From Gari tellinella (taxonomy: Eukaryota > Mollusca > Bivalvia > Cardiida > Psammobiidae), in the NCBI GenBank assembly GCA_922989275.2, contig OV277857.1, forward strand, positions 81,895,321-81,959,320: 64,000 nucleotides of DNA, written 5' to 3'. Positions 33,391 through 43,735 of this stretch are shown here, in pieces. Position 1 is the first letter of the stretch; each line of letters begins with the position of its first letter. The position numbers and the translations under genes were made by a program. The notes beneath the pieces are model-generated. The model ran no database searches and was not told the DNA's origin. It was given only the letters and a program-made list of their open reading frames with translations.

Positions 33391-33914
33391 AGGGACTCGC
33401 AACCGGATGGTGTTCTTGTCAAAATAAAATAAAATACTCAAATAAAAGCAAATTTGTGGCATTATTTGGCTTTTGACATTAAAAACATATGATCAGTCCA
33501 AAAAACGTCTCAAGAATCGTCACCGAATCTTAGTTTTTTTAGATATTTTCCATCGTTTTTCCATAGCGTTAGCTAACGGTATAGTTGTTGTTGTTGCTTC
33601 TCTACACGGGGTCAGACATAAACCCGAGCCGAATAATGTTCTATTAATAGCTATCATTGAAGTACGTTAATTCGCTACTATATATATAGAGAGCGTCCGT
33701 AGCCGAGGGCGTAGAGGCGTGCCTCATTTATCATTTTTGTCTCCGCATGGATGGTCACGGGTTCGAATCCCACCAGAGCCTCTTCTTTTTTTTTTTGGAA
33801 ATGCATTTTTTAACAGAATGTATTATCCTTAACTAAATTTTACCCATTTATATAAGCATTTGACCTATATTTACAAATTACTATTTTTAATGCTTGATCC
33901 GGTTGCGAGCCTCT
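33391..33914 (+). mobile_element. L-family TTAA inverted-repeat element with a tRNA-like module
   Basis: Flanked by TTAA (33387-33390 and 33915-33918). The ends AGGGACTCGCAACCGGAT and AGAGGCTCGCAACCGGAT (complement of the right end) match at 16 of 18 positions. Length 524 bp, larger than other MITEs here and with no central hairpin. It contains the Pol III-like module at 33690-33795. No transposase is visible. Confidence 0.8.
33690..33795 (+). repeat. tRNA-like Pol III module (degenerate tRNA or SINE head)
   Basis: An A-box-like 'gtagccgagggcgtagaggc' (class II Ser/Leu-tRNA style), a consensus B box 'gggttcgaatccc' and a T-rich tract 'cttctttttttttt' as a possible Pol III terminator. The anticodon arm and acceptor ends do not pair, so it is not called a functional tRNA. 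Confidence 0.6.
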
Positions 33915-34049
33915 TTAAGTAGTCACCTATTTTCAATACTAGAAATAGGCTATCAGGTAAAGGGTTAATGTTACTTACTAAGTCTTCACAGGTAAACTGT
34001 TTCAAAGGACCCATAGATGCACCAATAGGGCTCAAATGGTTAAAGAAGC

Positions 34050-34150
34050 TGAGCCCACCTTAAAGCAGGATAAAAGTAAAGCAGTTAATCAAAAGCTGCC
34101 ACAGGAGATTTCTGCTTTACTTTTATCTTGCTGTAAGCAACCACTTTAAC
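34050..34150. repeat. Core-2 hairpin fragment
   Basis: 'gcaggataaaagtaaagcag' / 'tctgctttacttttatcttgc' around 'agctgccacagga'. No termini are seen. Confidence 0.6.
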
Positions 34151-34273
34151 CATTTCACACATAGATGCACATGTTGGCAGTTTTTTTTAATTATTCCTAT
34201 TACAAATTTAATGCATGTACCTTTTCATACTTCTACAAATATTATCCTGATAAAGAGTCATTGGAAACCTTGA

Positions 34274-34484
34274 GTCGTTTTATAAAACTTTGTACGACGA
34301 ATGTTGTCGTAAGTCAGATTATAAAAGTCTCAATTATTATTTATTTCTCAATCTAATCCTGTTTTGTAACATCTTTTTGGAATCGTCTTGAAAATGTCAC
34401 AAGACAGGATTAAATAGAGAAATCAGAAATTAAATGTATTTTAAAGTTTTGACTTACGACAACAATGTTTATGAAACGGGCCCC
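34274..34484. mobile_element. H-family MITE, copy 2
   Basis: 'cgttttataaaactttgtac' to 'gtttatgaaacgggcccc'. The interior matches 4323-4562 ('tctaatcctgttttgtaaca' / 'gtcacaagacaggatt') but lacks part of the turn. Confidence 0.78.
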
Positions 34485-34514
34485 TGCCCTGCATCTGGGC
34501 AGATGGATGTTTAA

Positions 34515-34850
34515 AGCAGGCACATGTAAAGCAGAAAAGCTCTTTCAGGAACTATCTGCTTTACTTCAGTCTGCTTAACCTATTACCCCACAGCCTGTTT
34601 CTAGTATTGAAGACACGTGACCACTTAAAGCAGGTTGAAAGTAAAGCAGAATGTGCCTTAAGGCACATTCTGCTTTACTTTCAGCCTGCTTTAAGCTACA
34701 GTCTGCTAGGAAATAGAAAACATTTCTTATGATACATATTCATGGCTGTAAAAATTGGAATTAATTATTTAGTGGATGAATAAATGAAAGGCGTAAAAAG
34801 GTGTATTTATGGGGTAATGGGTTAAGCAAGCACCTGTCTGTCAAACTGGC
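34515..34850. repeat. Core-2 hairpin interrupted by a nested C element
   Basis: Left 'agcaggcacatgtaaagcag' ... 'ctgctttacttcagtctgc', right 'gcaagcacctgtctgtcaa'. These join at the TTAA occupied by the next entry. Confidence 0.7.
34575..34825 (+). mobile_element. C-family TTAA MITE, nested
   Basis: 251 bp, TTAACCTATTACCCCACAGC to 'tatggggtaatggGTTAA'. Centre tgccTTAAggca. Both flanks belong to another hairpin. Confidence 0.9.
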
Positions 34851-34854
34851 TACA

Positions 34855-35093
34855 TACAGTGGAGAAAACGTTATTCTTTCCCAATAAACGCGTTTACGCT
34901 AAAACTATTATTTCTATTGCAAACAGTTTGGAGCCAGATCAGACGCTGGGTAACCCGGCGTCTGATCAGGCTCCAAACTGTTTGTCACCAATATAAACAT
35001 GAATTATCAGAATTGTCCAAAAGTTGCACTTTTCTATGTTTTAGTGTTTTGCGGTTCGTTTAAACGGGAAAGAATAACGTATTCTCCACTGTA
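34855..35093 (-). mobile_element. A-family TA MITE
   Basis: 239 bp with 'ttcccaataaacgcgtttac' first. Core 1 is intact with A against A at the usual mismatch. A short deletion lies near 'gtgttttgcggttcg'. Nothing is recognised from 35094 to 35904. Confidence 0.92.
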
Positions 35094-35904
35094 AAATCAT
35101 AGGGCTAGGTAAATCCCCGGCGAACGATTCCGGTAAGATCCGATTTAGTTTACTCCGCCCAAATTAATATTCGTAGTATTCCGTAAAAATTCCTTATAAG
35201 GTCATAGCAAAATTCGCTAGTTTTGCATTTGGAGAAATGTTATTCTCGACTTTCAAGAGTCAACTGTACACTTAGAGAACTGGAGAAATGTCAATGTCGG
35301 TCGTCAATCCGCAACTTTCGGTTTATATCTGTGTTCAAGTTAATTGAAAACAGATGATTTCAGTTGGATTTTCGGATGCAGTTCTTTGCTTGTGACGGTT
35401 TGAGGAATTTCATTCTGATCTGTAGGATTAATTTGTCAATTTCATGAAATGTAAAGCGGGTGTTTGCTTTGAACAAAGCAGAAAGTCAATTCTAAAAATA
35501 GCATTGTATGGTCATGACTAACTTATGGACAAGTCACATTTATATTTTGTACAGTCGGGTTTGTATTTTATACAAACTACAAAATAGATGTTAGCATCTA
35601 CATGTCTAGATTATTGGCAACGATTGCGCTCCATAGGGTAGTACTGGTGGTAATCATTTCACGTGTACAGCGGACTTCAGGCATCAAACAATTCAGTTGA
35701 CATGCACGTATAGGGCCTATTTTATTACCCATCGTACAACGGATAATTTGATACAAAACCAGTCTTTAACGGCAAAATAAAACGTAATTCATCCGTGATG
35801 TAAACACAAGAAAAAGCTAAAGTAAAAATAAAAGTACATGTATAGCCGAAATCTCCAACATGAGATTTCAACGTTACCCTCATCTACCTCAAGCAGTATT
35901 CCAC

Positions 35905-36155
35905 TTAACCCTTTGAACCCTAGTCCCGCATATAGGCGTGCTTTTCAAACAGTGTACATGTGAATAGTACACATGTCCTAGGCAAACAGTGAAGACCCAG
36001 ATCAGAGGGCTCCAAAAGGAGCCCTCTGATCAGGGTCTTCACTGTTTGTCATAACTCCAAAAATTGACAAAAACAACCCTTAAAAGTCAGAAATGGACTA
36101 GACTAAAATCGAAACTGGATTTGTCCATTTAAAGTTTCAGGGAGGAAAGAGTTAA
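35905..36155 (+). mobile_element. B-family TTAA MITE, full length
   Basis: 251 bp, TTAACCCTTTGAACCCTAGT to 'gggaggaaagaGTTAA'. Core 3 intact (loop 'ctccaaaaggag'). Confidence 0.92.
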
Positions 36156-36186
36156 ATCCGTGACCATGCATGTAGTTTTTGTTTCT

Positions 36187-36421
36187 GGGTGTCCGAATTG
36201 CACAGTGGTTAGCGACCCCGCTTCTCACCAATGCGGTTCGATCCCCAGTCAGGGCAGTATGCGAAAGGGTACAGTGGTCGCCCGTCCGGACACGTGGGTT
36301 TGGGCACTCTGATTTCCTCCCACGGAAATGACCAAATACGCCACCATTCGAGACATCGAGAATTATTTGTATAAGTTATTGTAGCTTGTTTCATAATCGA
36401 AGTAAAAGAAATAAAGTTTAA
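36187..36421 (+). mobile_element. tRNA-derived SINE
   Basis: The head has A-box-like 'attgcacagtggttagcg' and B-box-like 'gcggttcgatcccc'. It is followed by a body with 'gtgggtttgggcactctgat' and 'ttcctccca', which resembles a conserved central domain found in several animal SINE families (from memory, to be checked). The tail ends 'aaaagaaataaagttta'. A minus-strand frame over it is a shadow. Confidence 0.75.
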
Positions 36422-36422
36422 A

Positions 36423-36870
36423 CTGTTCTCAGTTTTGAAGAAAATAACCAGTTAACCCTTTGAGCCCTAGTCCCGCTTATAGGCGTCCTTTACAAACAGT
36501 GAACATGTGAACAGTACACTTGTCCTGTGCAAACAGTGAAGACCCAGATCAGAGGGCTCCGAAAGGAGCCCTCTGATCAGGGTCTTCACTGTTTGTCATA
36601 ATGCCAAACATTGACAAAAACAACCCTTAAAAGTCAGAAATGGACTAGACTAAAATGGAAACTGGAATTGTCCATTTAAAGTTTCAGGGAGGAAAGAGTT
36701 AAAGTAGGTTGAAAATAAAGCAGAATGCTCTAAAAGAAGTAGTTTCAACCTGTTTTACGTTTTCATCTGCCTTCTGTGTTTAATAATCAGGAATTTCTAG
36801 GTGGTGACTCCTTTTCATTGGTGTATAAAAAATAGAGACAGAGAAATCAATATTTATGGTATAATGGTTT
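36423..36870 (+). mobile_element. C-family MITE split by a nested B element
   Basis: Left 'ctgttctcagttttgaagaa' and right 'agtaggttgaaaataaagca' rejoin at TTAA to give the C context 'accacttaaagcaggttg'. The right terminus is decayed ('atggtataatggttTTAA'). Confidence 0.8.
36452..36702 (+). mobile_element. B-family MITE nested in C
   Basis: 251 bp between duplicated TTAA. Nearly identical to the copies at 35905 and 5479. Confidence 0.93.
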
Positions 36871-36874
36871 TAAT

Positions 36875-37110
36875 GTTTTAATTTGACACCTTTAATTCAT
36901 TCGTCCATTGAAGTAAATATTTCTAGTTGATACAGTCATGAGTGTGCATAATAAGAAAATACTTAAATATATCCGAGTAGTTTGTAGCTTAAAGCAGGCT
37001 GAAAGTAAAGCAAAATGCTCCTTAAGGCGCATTCTGCTTTACTTTCAACATGTCTTAAACAACCATATATCTTCAATTTTGAAAACAAACTATGACTAGG
37101 CGGAAAGGGC
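36875..37110 (-). mobile_element. C-family MITE, inverted, decayed
   Basis: 'acacctttaattcattcgtc', then 'gcaggctgaaagtaaagc' with centre tccTTAAggcg, then 'ctatgactaggcggaaaggg'. Confidence 0.72.
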
Positions 37111-37219
37111 AAAACACCAAAGTTGCTTGTTAACTCCACCCATGACCATCATTATTAATATGTTTTTACGAGAACATTAAAACATCCGCCCTAACCATCA
37201 TTCTGTTAATTGTGGAATT

Positions 37220-37400
37220 AACTGATATTTCCAGTCGGATTGGATCCTGGTCAGATTCTGAGATTCTCGGCTTCATAAGCAGAATCCAAACTATTTGAAC
37301 CACATATCACTGTTTCTACATTTAAACGGCATAAACCTAAGTTTGAAAAACTCGCAGACGACATTATGAAGCAGACGATATGAAAATCAGACACATACTT
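37220..37400. mobile_element. D-family MITE, decayed
   Basis: Core-1 relic 'cggattggatcctggtcag' / 'gcagaatccaaactatttga' and 'cgcagacgacattatgaagc'. Confidence 0.5.
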
Positions 37401-37623
37401 CCATGGTAACTCGTGTATCACGCAATTCTCTCTTGTCTTTTCCTATTGTTACTAATCATTCATGATCAGAAAAACAGTTGTTGGTTAGCTAAACGGCCTT
37501 GATATAACTTAGCCTTGATAAATCAAATTACTGGGGGAAAAACATCTCCACTAACATGACTTTTGATGGGGTAATTAAATTACTAAATCTACTTTAGATA
37601 GCCAACTTAATGTGTTGAATTGT

Positions 37624-37826
37624 TTTAACCCCTAATATTTCGTGAATTTTTACCCCTTCGCCGCCGTATTGTCGTCTGCTTCAATATTGTTGTCTGCAAT
37701 ATCGTTTCAAAGTTAGATTTAAGGCAGTAAAACCGACGTGATTTCAAAACAAGTGGCAAACAGTTGTGATCCTGATCATACCCCGCGTTATGCGCTTTAT
37801 GACGTCATCTAGAGTGAAAGGGTTAA
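37624..37826. mobile_element. D3 TTAA MITE
   Basis: 'TTAAcccctaatatttcgtg' to 'agagtgaaaggGTTAA', with 'attgtcgtctgcttcaatat', 'caatatcgtttcaaagttag' and a truncated core 1 ('cagttgtgatcctgatcata'). Confidence 0.75.
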
Positions 37827-38417
37827 AGGGATGGCTGTTGATATATATTTGCTACATGTCACTAGTTATTTATAACATTCTCTAGACAGTCTTACATTGA
37901 CTTGCCTGAACTTTTGCATTCATAATTATTTGAAAACTATGTATCATAATTTATTCATTAAATCTGGGCTTTTGTTATTCACTGTCATGAAGAAATACAT
38001 TTATGTATATAAGTATACTCTTTATTACCCATCCATAAAATTATTCAATATGATATCCATCTAATATGTAACAAATGTACCTTCAGACCAAGTTTTTACA
38101 CAAATTCGTAAAATCCAAATGTAGATCTAGTAAAATAAGGCTAATTTTGAATTTCTTAGATGAGAACTATGGTTGTGTCATTGAGGGCTAAATATACTGT
38201 AATAATGACAAACAAGGCAAACCCTGATCAGATGTTTCCCATATGAATCCTCTGATCAGGATTTACACTGTCTGCACAGAATAAGAGTATTTTTCAAACA
38301 CACTCTGTTTGTAAAATACTCTGATTAGGATTCAGTGGGCAAATAAAGGATACAATTAATACATAACTGAGATGTCTGCTAACTAAGTGCATCATCTGGA
38401 TCCAGAAATGTTTACCA
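37827..38417. repeat. B-family remnant in otherwise featureless sequence
   Basis: At 38200-38335 a core-3 relic reads 'ggcaaaccctgatcagatg' / 'cctctgatcaggatttacac', then 'actgtctgcacagaataag'. The remainder shows nothing recognised. Confidence 0.45.
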
Positions 38418-38669
38418 CTAACCCTTTCACTGACATTATGAGGATAAATACCCGTATTACACAGTATCTGCCACGTTATCGCCTGCTTATATTGTTCGTC
38501 TGCTCTTACTTTTAAATTTGAAATTTTACGCGTTTTTGACAAAAGGAACATTGATAAAAGTGTCAAATAGTTTGGGTCCTGATCAGACGCCGCGTTACGC
38601 GGCGTCTGGTAAGGATTCAAACTGTTTGCAAATGTAAGTGTTGGCGGCATTGCCAGTGAAAGGGTTTAA
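38418..38669. mobile_element. D-family MITE
   Basis: 'CTAAccctttcactgacatt' to 'gccagtgaaaggGTTTAA'. Core 1 is near perfect ('atagtttgggtcctgatcag', gacgccgcgttacgcggcgtc). It also has 'tatcgcctgcttatattgtt'. Positions 38670-39103 hold only small 'cagacgacaa' fragments. Confidence 0.8.
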
Positions 38670-39103
38670 ATACAGTTTAGTTAATTCAACATTGAGAAAT
38701 ACTGCAGACGACAATTACTCAAGGTGCTTTAGGTTCACTGACCTTGTTTCTGGCATTCAATGTCCTGGGCATGGTATTTCTATCTCCAATAGGAACGGTA
38801 AATATTCATCCTAGATCTAGTTAATAATTTCGTAACATTTTTCGCAGACGACAAATTGGCGCCAAATCAAGAGATTATGACTTATTACGGTCATGTTACC
38901 TTGTAGATCGAAACTGATGCTGACAGGTTATAGTCATATTACCTGCTTCGTTGTCTTACTTAGGTTGTCATTCTAATGAAACACACCTGCTTTACTTCAT
39001 GATTATATCAGACCAATAACGGATTTGCTGAATAACACTTTCCCACTAACTTGTTATCAGTAATCGTTTCTTCATGTTAACATATGATATCATGCAATGA
39101 GAG

Positions 39104-39460
39104 TATAGCGCTCCCTCTCCACAACGACACCCAATGGGAGACAAATATGTGCGTTGTTCGGAGGGAGTCGTTGTATATCTAGTGAGGGAAATTGGCTAAA
39201 TTTGAAAACAGCTTGAATCCAGAACAGACGCCGCGTTATGCGGCGTCTGATCTGGATTCAAGCTGTTTGTCACTCGTTATTAACTTTTGTTTTGTCAAAA
39301 TTTCAATTATTTAACTTTGAGTAAAACAGCAGACGACAACTTTAAGCAGACGATATTACAGCAGTCAAAGTGTAAGACATAATTTAAAAGAACTGCGACA
39401 AGGGTCGTTGTAAAGAGGGAGTCGTTGTTCTGAGTGCCGTTGTAGAGAGGGAACGCTGTA
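39104..39460. mobile_element. I-family TA MITE, copy 2
   Basis: TATAGCGCTCCCTCTCCACA to 'agagagggaacgctgta', 357 bp. Core 1 is intact ('acagcttgaatccagaacag' / 'tggattcaagctgtttgtc'). Same layout as 5911-6256. Confidence 0.87.
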
Positions 39461-39469
39461 ATATAGGAA

Positions 39470-40120
39470 TATGATTATTAATAATAATAATTATAATAAC
39501 AATAAAGACTTTATTTAACGAGAGAACTCATTTAGTAAAAACCAATCTTCCATGAGGCCCTCAACATATATACAAGTACATAAAACAAAAGGCATTTCAT
39601 ACAAAACAAATATTTAAAGATATAACAATATAACAATTAAATAAATGAATTCTAGCAGTGAGTTTGGATACATATCTACTACTGATTCAACAGACCCGAA
39701 TCCTATGGTGTACCAAAGGGGTCTAAAGTATAGATGCTGCTCGGGCAGCGTTATCCTTCTATCATAGAGTTGTGTTTTTCTTAACCCTTTCAATGCTCCA
39801 ATAATAGTGTCTGTTTCAAAACTGTCGTCTGCTTTTATTTCTTAAATTCATATTTAGAAAATATCGATATGAATATCAAACAGTCTGGTTCCTGATCAGA
39901 TGCCGCTTGAACAGCATCTGATCTGAATCTAAAATGTTTGCACATTTAAGTCAGATTGTAAGAAGCAATTTAGGGATTGGATTTAAAAACGACAGTGTTT
40001 GGAAGCTGAAGGCGCCATCCACCACCGAAAGGAAGTATTGGTAGATCATTGATGTGCGAGCATGAAGATATATCGGCTTCACAGCTGATATGCACTTCCC
40101 AAAGATACGGGCAAAAGGTT
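39470..40120 (-). mobile_element. LINE 3' fragment with microsatellite tail
   Basis: On the minus strand the segment ends 'gttaaataaagtctttattg' then (TTA/ATT)n, the layout of a CR1/L2-like LINE 3' end (family knowledge). Upstream, 39960-40120 reads without stops in one frame for a short way but I cannot assign a domain. A D element interrupts it. Confidence 0.5.
39781..39958. mobile_element. D-family MITE nested in the LINE fragment
   Basis: TTAACCCTTTCAATGCTCC to 'tttgcacatTTAA', with core 1 'acagtctggttcctgatcag' / 'ctgatctgaatctaaaatg'. Removing it leaves 'gtttttcTTAAgtcagattg'. Confidence 0.7.
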
Positions 40121-40199
40121 CATTAACCTGACATTAATCGTCTGCCTTTTTATATACAGTATTACTTATATACAGCCATTCGTTAAAGAAGCATGGATA

Positions 40200-40310
40200 T
40201 GCAGGAGACAATAACCTGCTTAATACAGGTCAAAAGTAATGGAGAAAGCTCCTATTGGAACTTTTGAATTACTTTTATCCTGTATTAAGCTGACCTTTGC
40301 ATGTGAAACT
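40200..40310. repeat. Core-4 hairpin
   Basis: 'aatacaggtcaaaagtaatg' / 'aattacttttatcctgtatt' around 'gctcctattggaac'. Flanks 'aacctgctt' / 'aagctgacc'. Confidence 0.55.
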
Positions 40311-40338
40311 GCTATTTCAGCTCAGTGTAAGTGGCCTT

Positions 40339-40589
40339 TTAACTCTTTGAACCCTAGTGCCGCATATAGGCGTGCTTTTCAAACAGTATACATGTGAATA
40401 GTACACTTGTCCTATGCAAACAGTGAAGACCCTGATCAGAGGGCTCCAAAAGGAGCCCTCTGATCAGGTTCTTCACTGTTTGTCACAGTGCCAAACATTG
40501 ACAAAAACAACCCTTAAAAGTCAGAAATGGACTAGACTAAAATGGAAACTGGAATTTTCCATTTAAAGTTTCAGGGAAGAAAGAGTTAA
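40339..40589 (+). mobile_element. B-family TTAA MITE, full length
   Basis: 251 bp, TTAACTCTTTGAACCCTAGT to 'gaagaaagaGTTAA'. Core 3 reads 'gaccctgatcag' / 'ctgatcaggttc'. Confidence 0.92.
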
Positions 40590-40616
40590 CACAGGTTTTC
40601 TATCATGATGTGTAGG

Positions 40617-40866
40617 CACAGTGGAGAAGACGTTATTCCTCCCCATTTAAACGCGAACGAAACGCAAATGTGATGCATTCAATGGAAAAAATGACAACGT
40701 TTCGATAATTCTGACTATTCATTTTAATCTGATTGGCAAACAGTTTGGAGCCTGATCAGACGCCGGGTTACCCGGCGTCTGATCTGGCTCTAAACAGTTT
40801 GCATTTGAAGTAATAGTTTAAGCGTAAACGCTTTTATTGGGAAAGAATAACGTCTTATGCACTGTG
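40617..40866 (+). mobile_element. A-family TA MITE, full length (250 bp)
   Basis: CACAGTGGAGAAGACGTTAT to 'acgtcttatgcactgtg'. Core 1 is intact with the T/T mismatch. The termini differ from the major form ('gacgttat' in place of 'tctgttat'), so this belongs to a sub-lineage. Confidence 0.9.
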
Positions 40867-41139
40867 ATTAATTGAGCGCCTATTGGCAGTTGTTCTAGCA
40901 CAGCTATGTGATAGCGTACAGAGATCTTGTCGCAGACAGTATGTGATACAATCTTCTAACGTTTCGCACGCTATGCAGTTTTCGTCTGCAAAAATTGTCG
41001 TCTGCAGCAAATCTCGGGGTTGTTACGTCTGTCATTTCTTTAAGAAATTGTCATTAGAGTGACCCAGATTAGCCGCCTAGTAAACTATTTGCAACTGATA
41101 TCAGAAAGTCACTGTCGTCAATGGGATGCACCAAATGCT

Positions 41140-41342
41140 CAGGGCTGCCATAACTTGATAATAAAAAATCCTAAGATTTCCAAATTTTCTATTTTTCAAA
41201 CCTGTTCACTTAAAGCAGACTGAAAATAAAGCAGAATGCACCTTAAGGCGCATTCTGCTTTACTTTCAGTCTGCTTTAAGCTACCATCTGCTGAGATAAA
41301 AATCCAAAGATTTCGTAAAAATCTGGAGAAATGGCAGCCCTG
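41140..41342 (+). mobile_element. J-family MITE with 6-bp target duplication
   Basis: CAGGGCTGCCATAA to 'atGGCAGCCCTG', flanked by AATGCT at 41134-41139 and 41343-41348. Core 2 is near perfect with centre caccTTAAggcg. Confidence 0.92.
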
Positions 41343-41398
41343 AATGCTGATAGGTATCAGTTCACCTGCAATTGTCAAGTATATAGAAGGTTAACATT

Positions 41399-41658
41399 TA
41401 CAGTGGAGAATCTGTTATTCTTTCCCGTTTAAACGTAAACGTACGCAAACGTACGCAAACGCAAAGCACTAAAACGTAGAAAAGTACAACTTTTGGACAA
41501 TTCTGATATTTCATGTTTATCTTGGTGGCAAACAGTTTGGAGCCTGATCAGACGCCGGGTTACCCGGCGTCTGATCTAGCTCCAAACTGTTTGCACTTCA
41601 AATAATAGTTTTAGCGTAAACGCGTTTATTGGAAAAGAATAACAGATTCTCCACTGTA
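41399..41658 (+). mobile_element. A-family TA MITE (260 bp)
   Basis: As 23411 but with an extra 10-bp 'gtacgcaaac' unit in the block 'aaacgtacgcaaacgtacgc', a small tandem expansion. Core 1 turns at gccgggttacccggc. Nothing is recognised at 41659-42064. Confidence 0.92.
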
Positions 41659-42064
41659 CAATAAACGAAACGTTATGTATACTTGAATGTCAATGTCTGT
41701 GGTAGTCAAATTAGTGAAATGACCTGATAAATATATACAATAAGGTTTCGCTATTTCGGCTAATCGAATATAAAACGTTGCTAGTACAGTTCTAATCCTT
41801 TGAATTGAAGATAAACGATCATCTTCTTTTTATTTCATTGCGTTCAGCTTAGTGTAAATTGGAAAAGCTAAAGTATTATCCACTCTACATCTTGAATAAA
41901 CGTGAAAAGGTCGAAACAGTTGCAATTGTATGAGGGACACACTGGACAGTCAATTTTAAAGATTTGAATTAAGTTTAATCAACTCGTAAGTTTAGGAGTT
42001 ATCTGTGTGAAATTGTGAAGGATATTTTCGGTTGATATTTGATCAAACATATTTCCAGAAACTA

Positions 42065-42266
42065 TGCAGTAAAACCTGGATATTACGACCACTTAAATAC
42101 ATGTACCTTAATTAGTTTATGTCTGAGGCAGGTGGTTGCTAACAGCAATATGACAATGAAACAGAACGTCCCTTTAGTAGCATTCTGTTTTATTTTAACT
42201 GGTACCTGTCTTTCTTACAATCAATTAACCTTATTTTAGTTGTCGTAATATAGAGGTTTAACTGTA
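42065..42266. mobile_element. E-family TA MITE
   Basis: 'tgcagtaaaacctggatatt' to 'tatagaggtttaactgta', with a weakened hairpin 'gacaatgaaacagaacgtcc' / 'cattctgttttattttaac'. Confidence 0.78.
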
Positions 42267-42714
42267 TACAGATACCATGAGGAATAGTTTCCAGTTTCTC
42301 AATAACCATTTCATCGTCATAATGATGTCATGACTTGTCCATAATAATACATCCACTGCTTGAATGCCTTCTGCTTGCAAAAATATAGTCTGCTTGTATA
42401 AATTCGCATAAAGTTTCTAAACGGTTAGTAAATGACGCATATGCACGCTACTAGGGTGTGTTATAAGTAATTTGCAGCCTTAGGAAAACAATTGTCTCGA
42501 TAATCTAAACAAATCTACACTGTTAGATTGGCCGTCAACTTAAGTTTCATGTGCAACCTGAAACCATATAAACAATATACTAGTAAAGATATGCAGGTAT
42601 TAATATCATTTTTATTGTAAGTAGAACAATATATATATAACAGTACTTAACCTTTCTTCTGCTATCAGTGTATATTGAGACCCATATGTACGTAGACCCA
42701 GATCAGACAGTTCC

Positions 42715-42964
42715 TTAACTCTTTGAACCCTAGTCCCGCATATAGGCGTCCTTTTCAAACAGTGTACATGTGAATAGTACATGTGTCGTGTGCAAACAGT
42801 GAAGATCCAGATCAGAGGACTCCTTTCGGAGCCCTCTGATCTGGGCCTTCACTGTTTGTCACAATAACAACATTGACAAAAGCAACCCTTGAAAGTCAGA
42901 AATGGACTAGACTAAAATCGAAACTGGAATTGTTCATTTAAAGTTTCAGGGAGGAAAGAGTTAA
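42715..42964 (+). mobile_element. B-family TTAA MITE nested in a hairpin
   Basis: 250 bp between duplicated TTAA. Flanks 'agacccagatcagacagttcc' and 'gtctgatcaagg' are the two arms of another core-3 hairpin, so it landed at that hairpin's turn. Confidence 0.9.
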
Positions 42965-43309
42965 GTCTGATCAAGGTATGTCCTCATTTCTTATTGGATA
43001 TATCTGACATTGGTCTTTCCTGTGGAAAAATCCTTATTTTATCAATGTTGTAGTTCAGATGATACGGGTGTTCAAAGTGTACATTTTTAGATATTCAGCA
43101 GGAGAAACCTTACATTTGTTCAATGCCATTGTACATTGTATGTCGGATGCTGAATATGCCGTTATATACGGACAGTTAATCTTACAGTTTACAATACAGC
43201 TCTACAATAAACATGATTCAGTGCTAATACTTTCTCATTAAAGCTGGAAGCTCTTAAACACTATTTCGCAATAAACATAGGTTTAACATTTGCGTTTTAG
43301 TAACAACAC

Positions 43310-43495
43310 TGTGATTACCTTTGCAAGCAGTTTGGATCCGGATGAGACGCCGCGTTAAGCGGCGTCTCAACCGCATCCAAACAGTTTTACACTCTGACCC
43401 TATTTTTTAAAAGAAACATTGGAAAATTCTATTTTTAAACAGCAGCAGACGACAGTTGTTACAGGCGACAATGTTACTTGGCGCTCAAAGAGTTA
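43310..43495. mobile_element. D-family MITE
   Basis: Core 1 'gcagtttggatccggatgag' around gacgccgcgttaagcggcgtc, then 'cagcagacgacagttgttac' and 'ggcgctcaaagaGTTAA'. The left terminus is unclear. Confidence 0.72.
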
Positions 43496-43617
43496 ATACA
43501 TATCGTGACTCGTAATTCATACAAATAAAGCAGGCTTGATTCCTGATCGGTGATTTCCATAAAACTTCTGTTTTTCTATGATATTCTAACTTTTTCCTGC
43601 CGATTGCAAATTCACTT

Positions 43618-43735
43618 GTACAGTGGAGAAGACATCAAACGTTCCCGATTTTTAAAAAAAAGGCGTCGAAGCTGTTTGACATTCTGTGCCTGTCTCTTGC
43701 AACCGCATTTGTGGTTCTGGAACCGACTGTAACAT
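43618..43735. mobile_element. A-family fragment
   Basis: 'tacagtggagaagacatcaa' and 'cgttcccgattttt', followed by unrelated sequence. The second terminus is absent. Confidence 0.4.

Larger units (their letters stand above)
33355..33967 (+). mobile_element. C-family MITE remnant interrupted by an L element
   Basis: 'attctgctttactttcaacc' (to 33390) and 'taagtagtcacctattttca' to 'aaaggGTTAA' (33915-33967) rejoin at TTAA to give the C sequence 'cctgctttaagtagtcac'. The left half of the C copy is missing. Confidence 0.75.

Noticed and set aside
33690..33795. Functional tRNA-Ser/Leu gene
   Set aside because: A and B boxes are recognisable, but the anticodon and acceptor stems do not pair.
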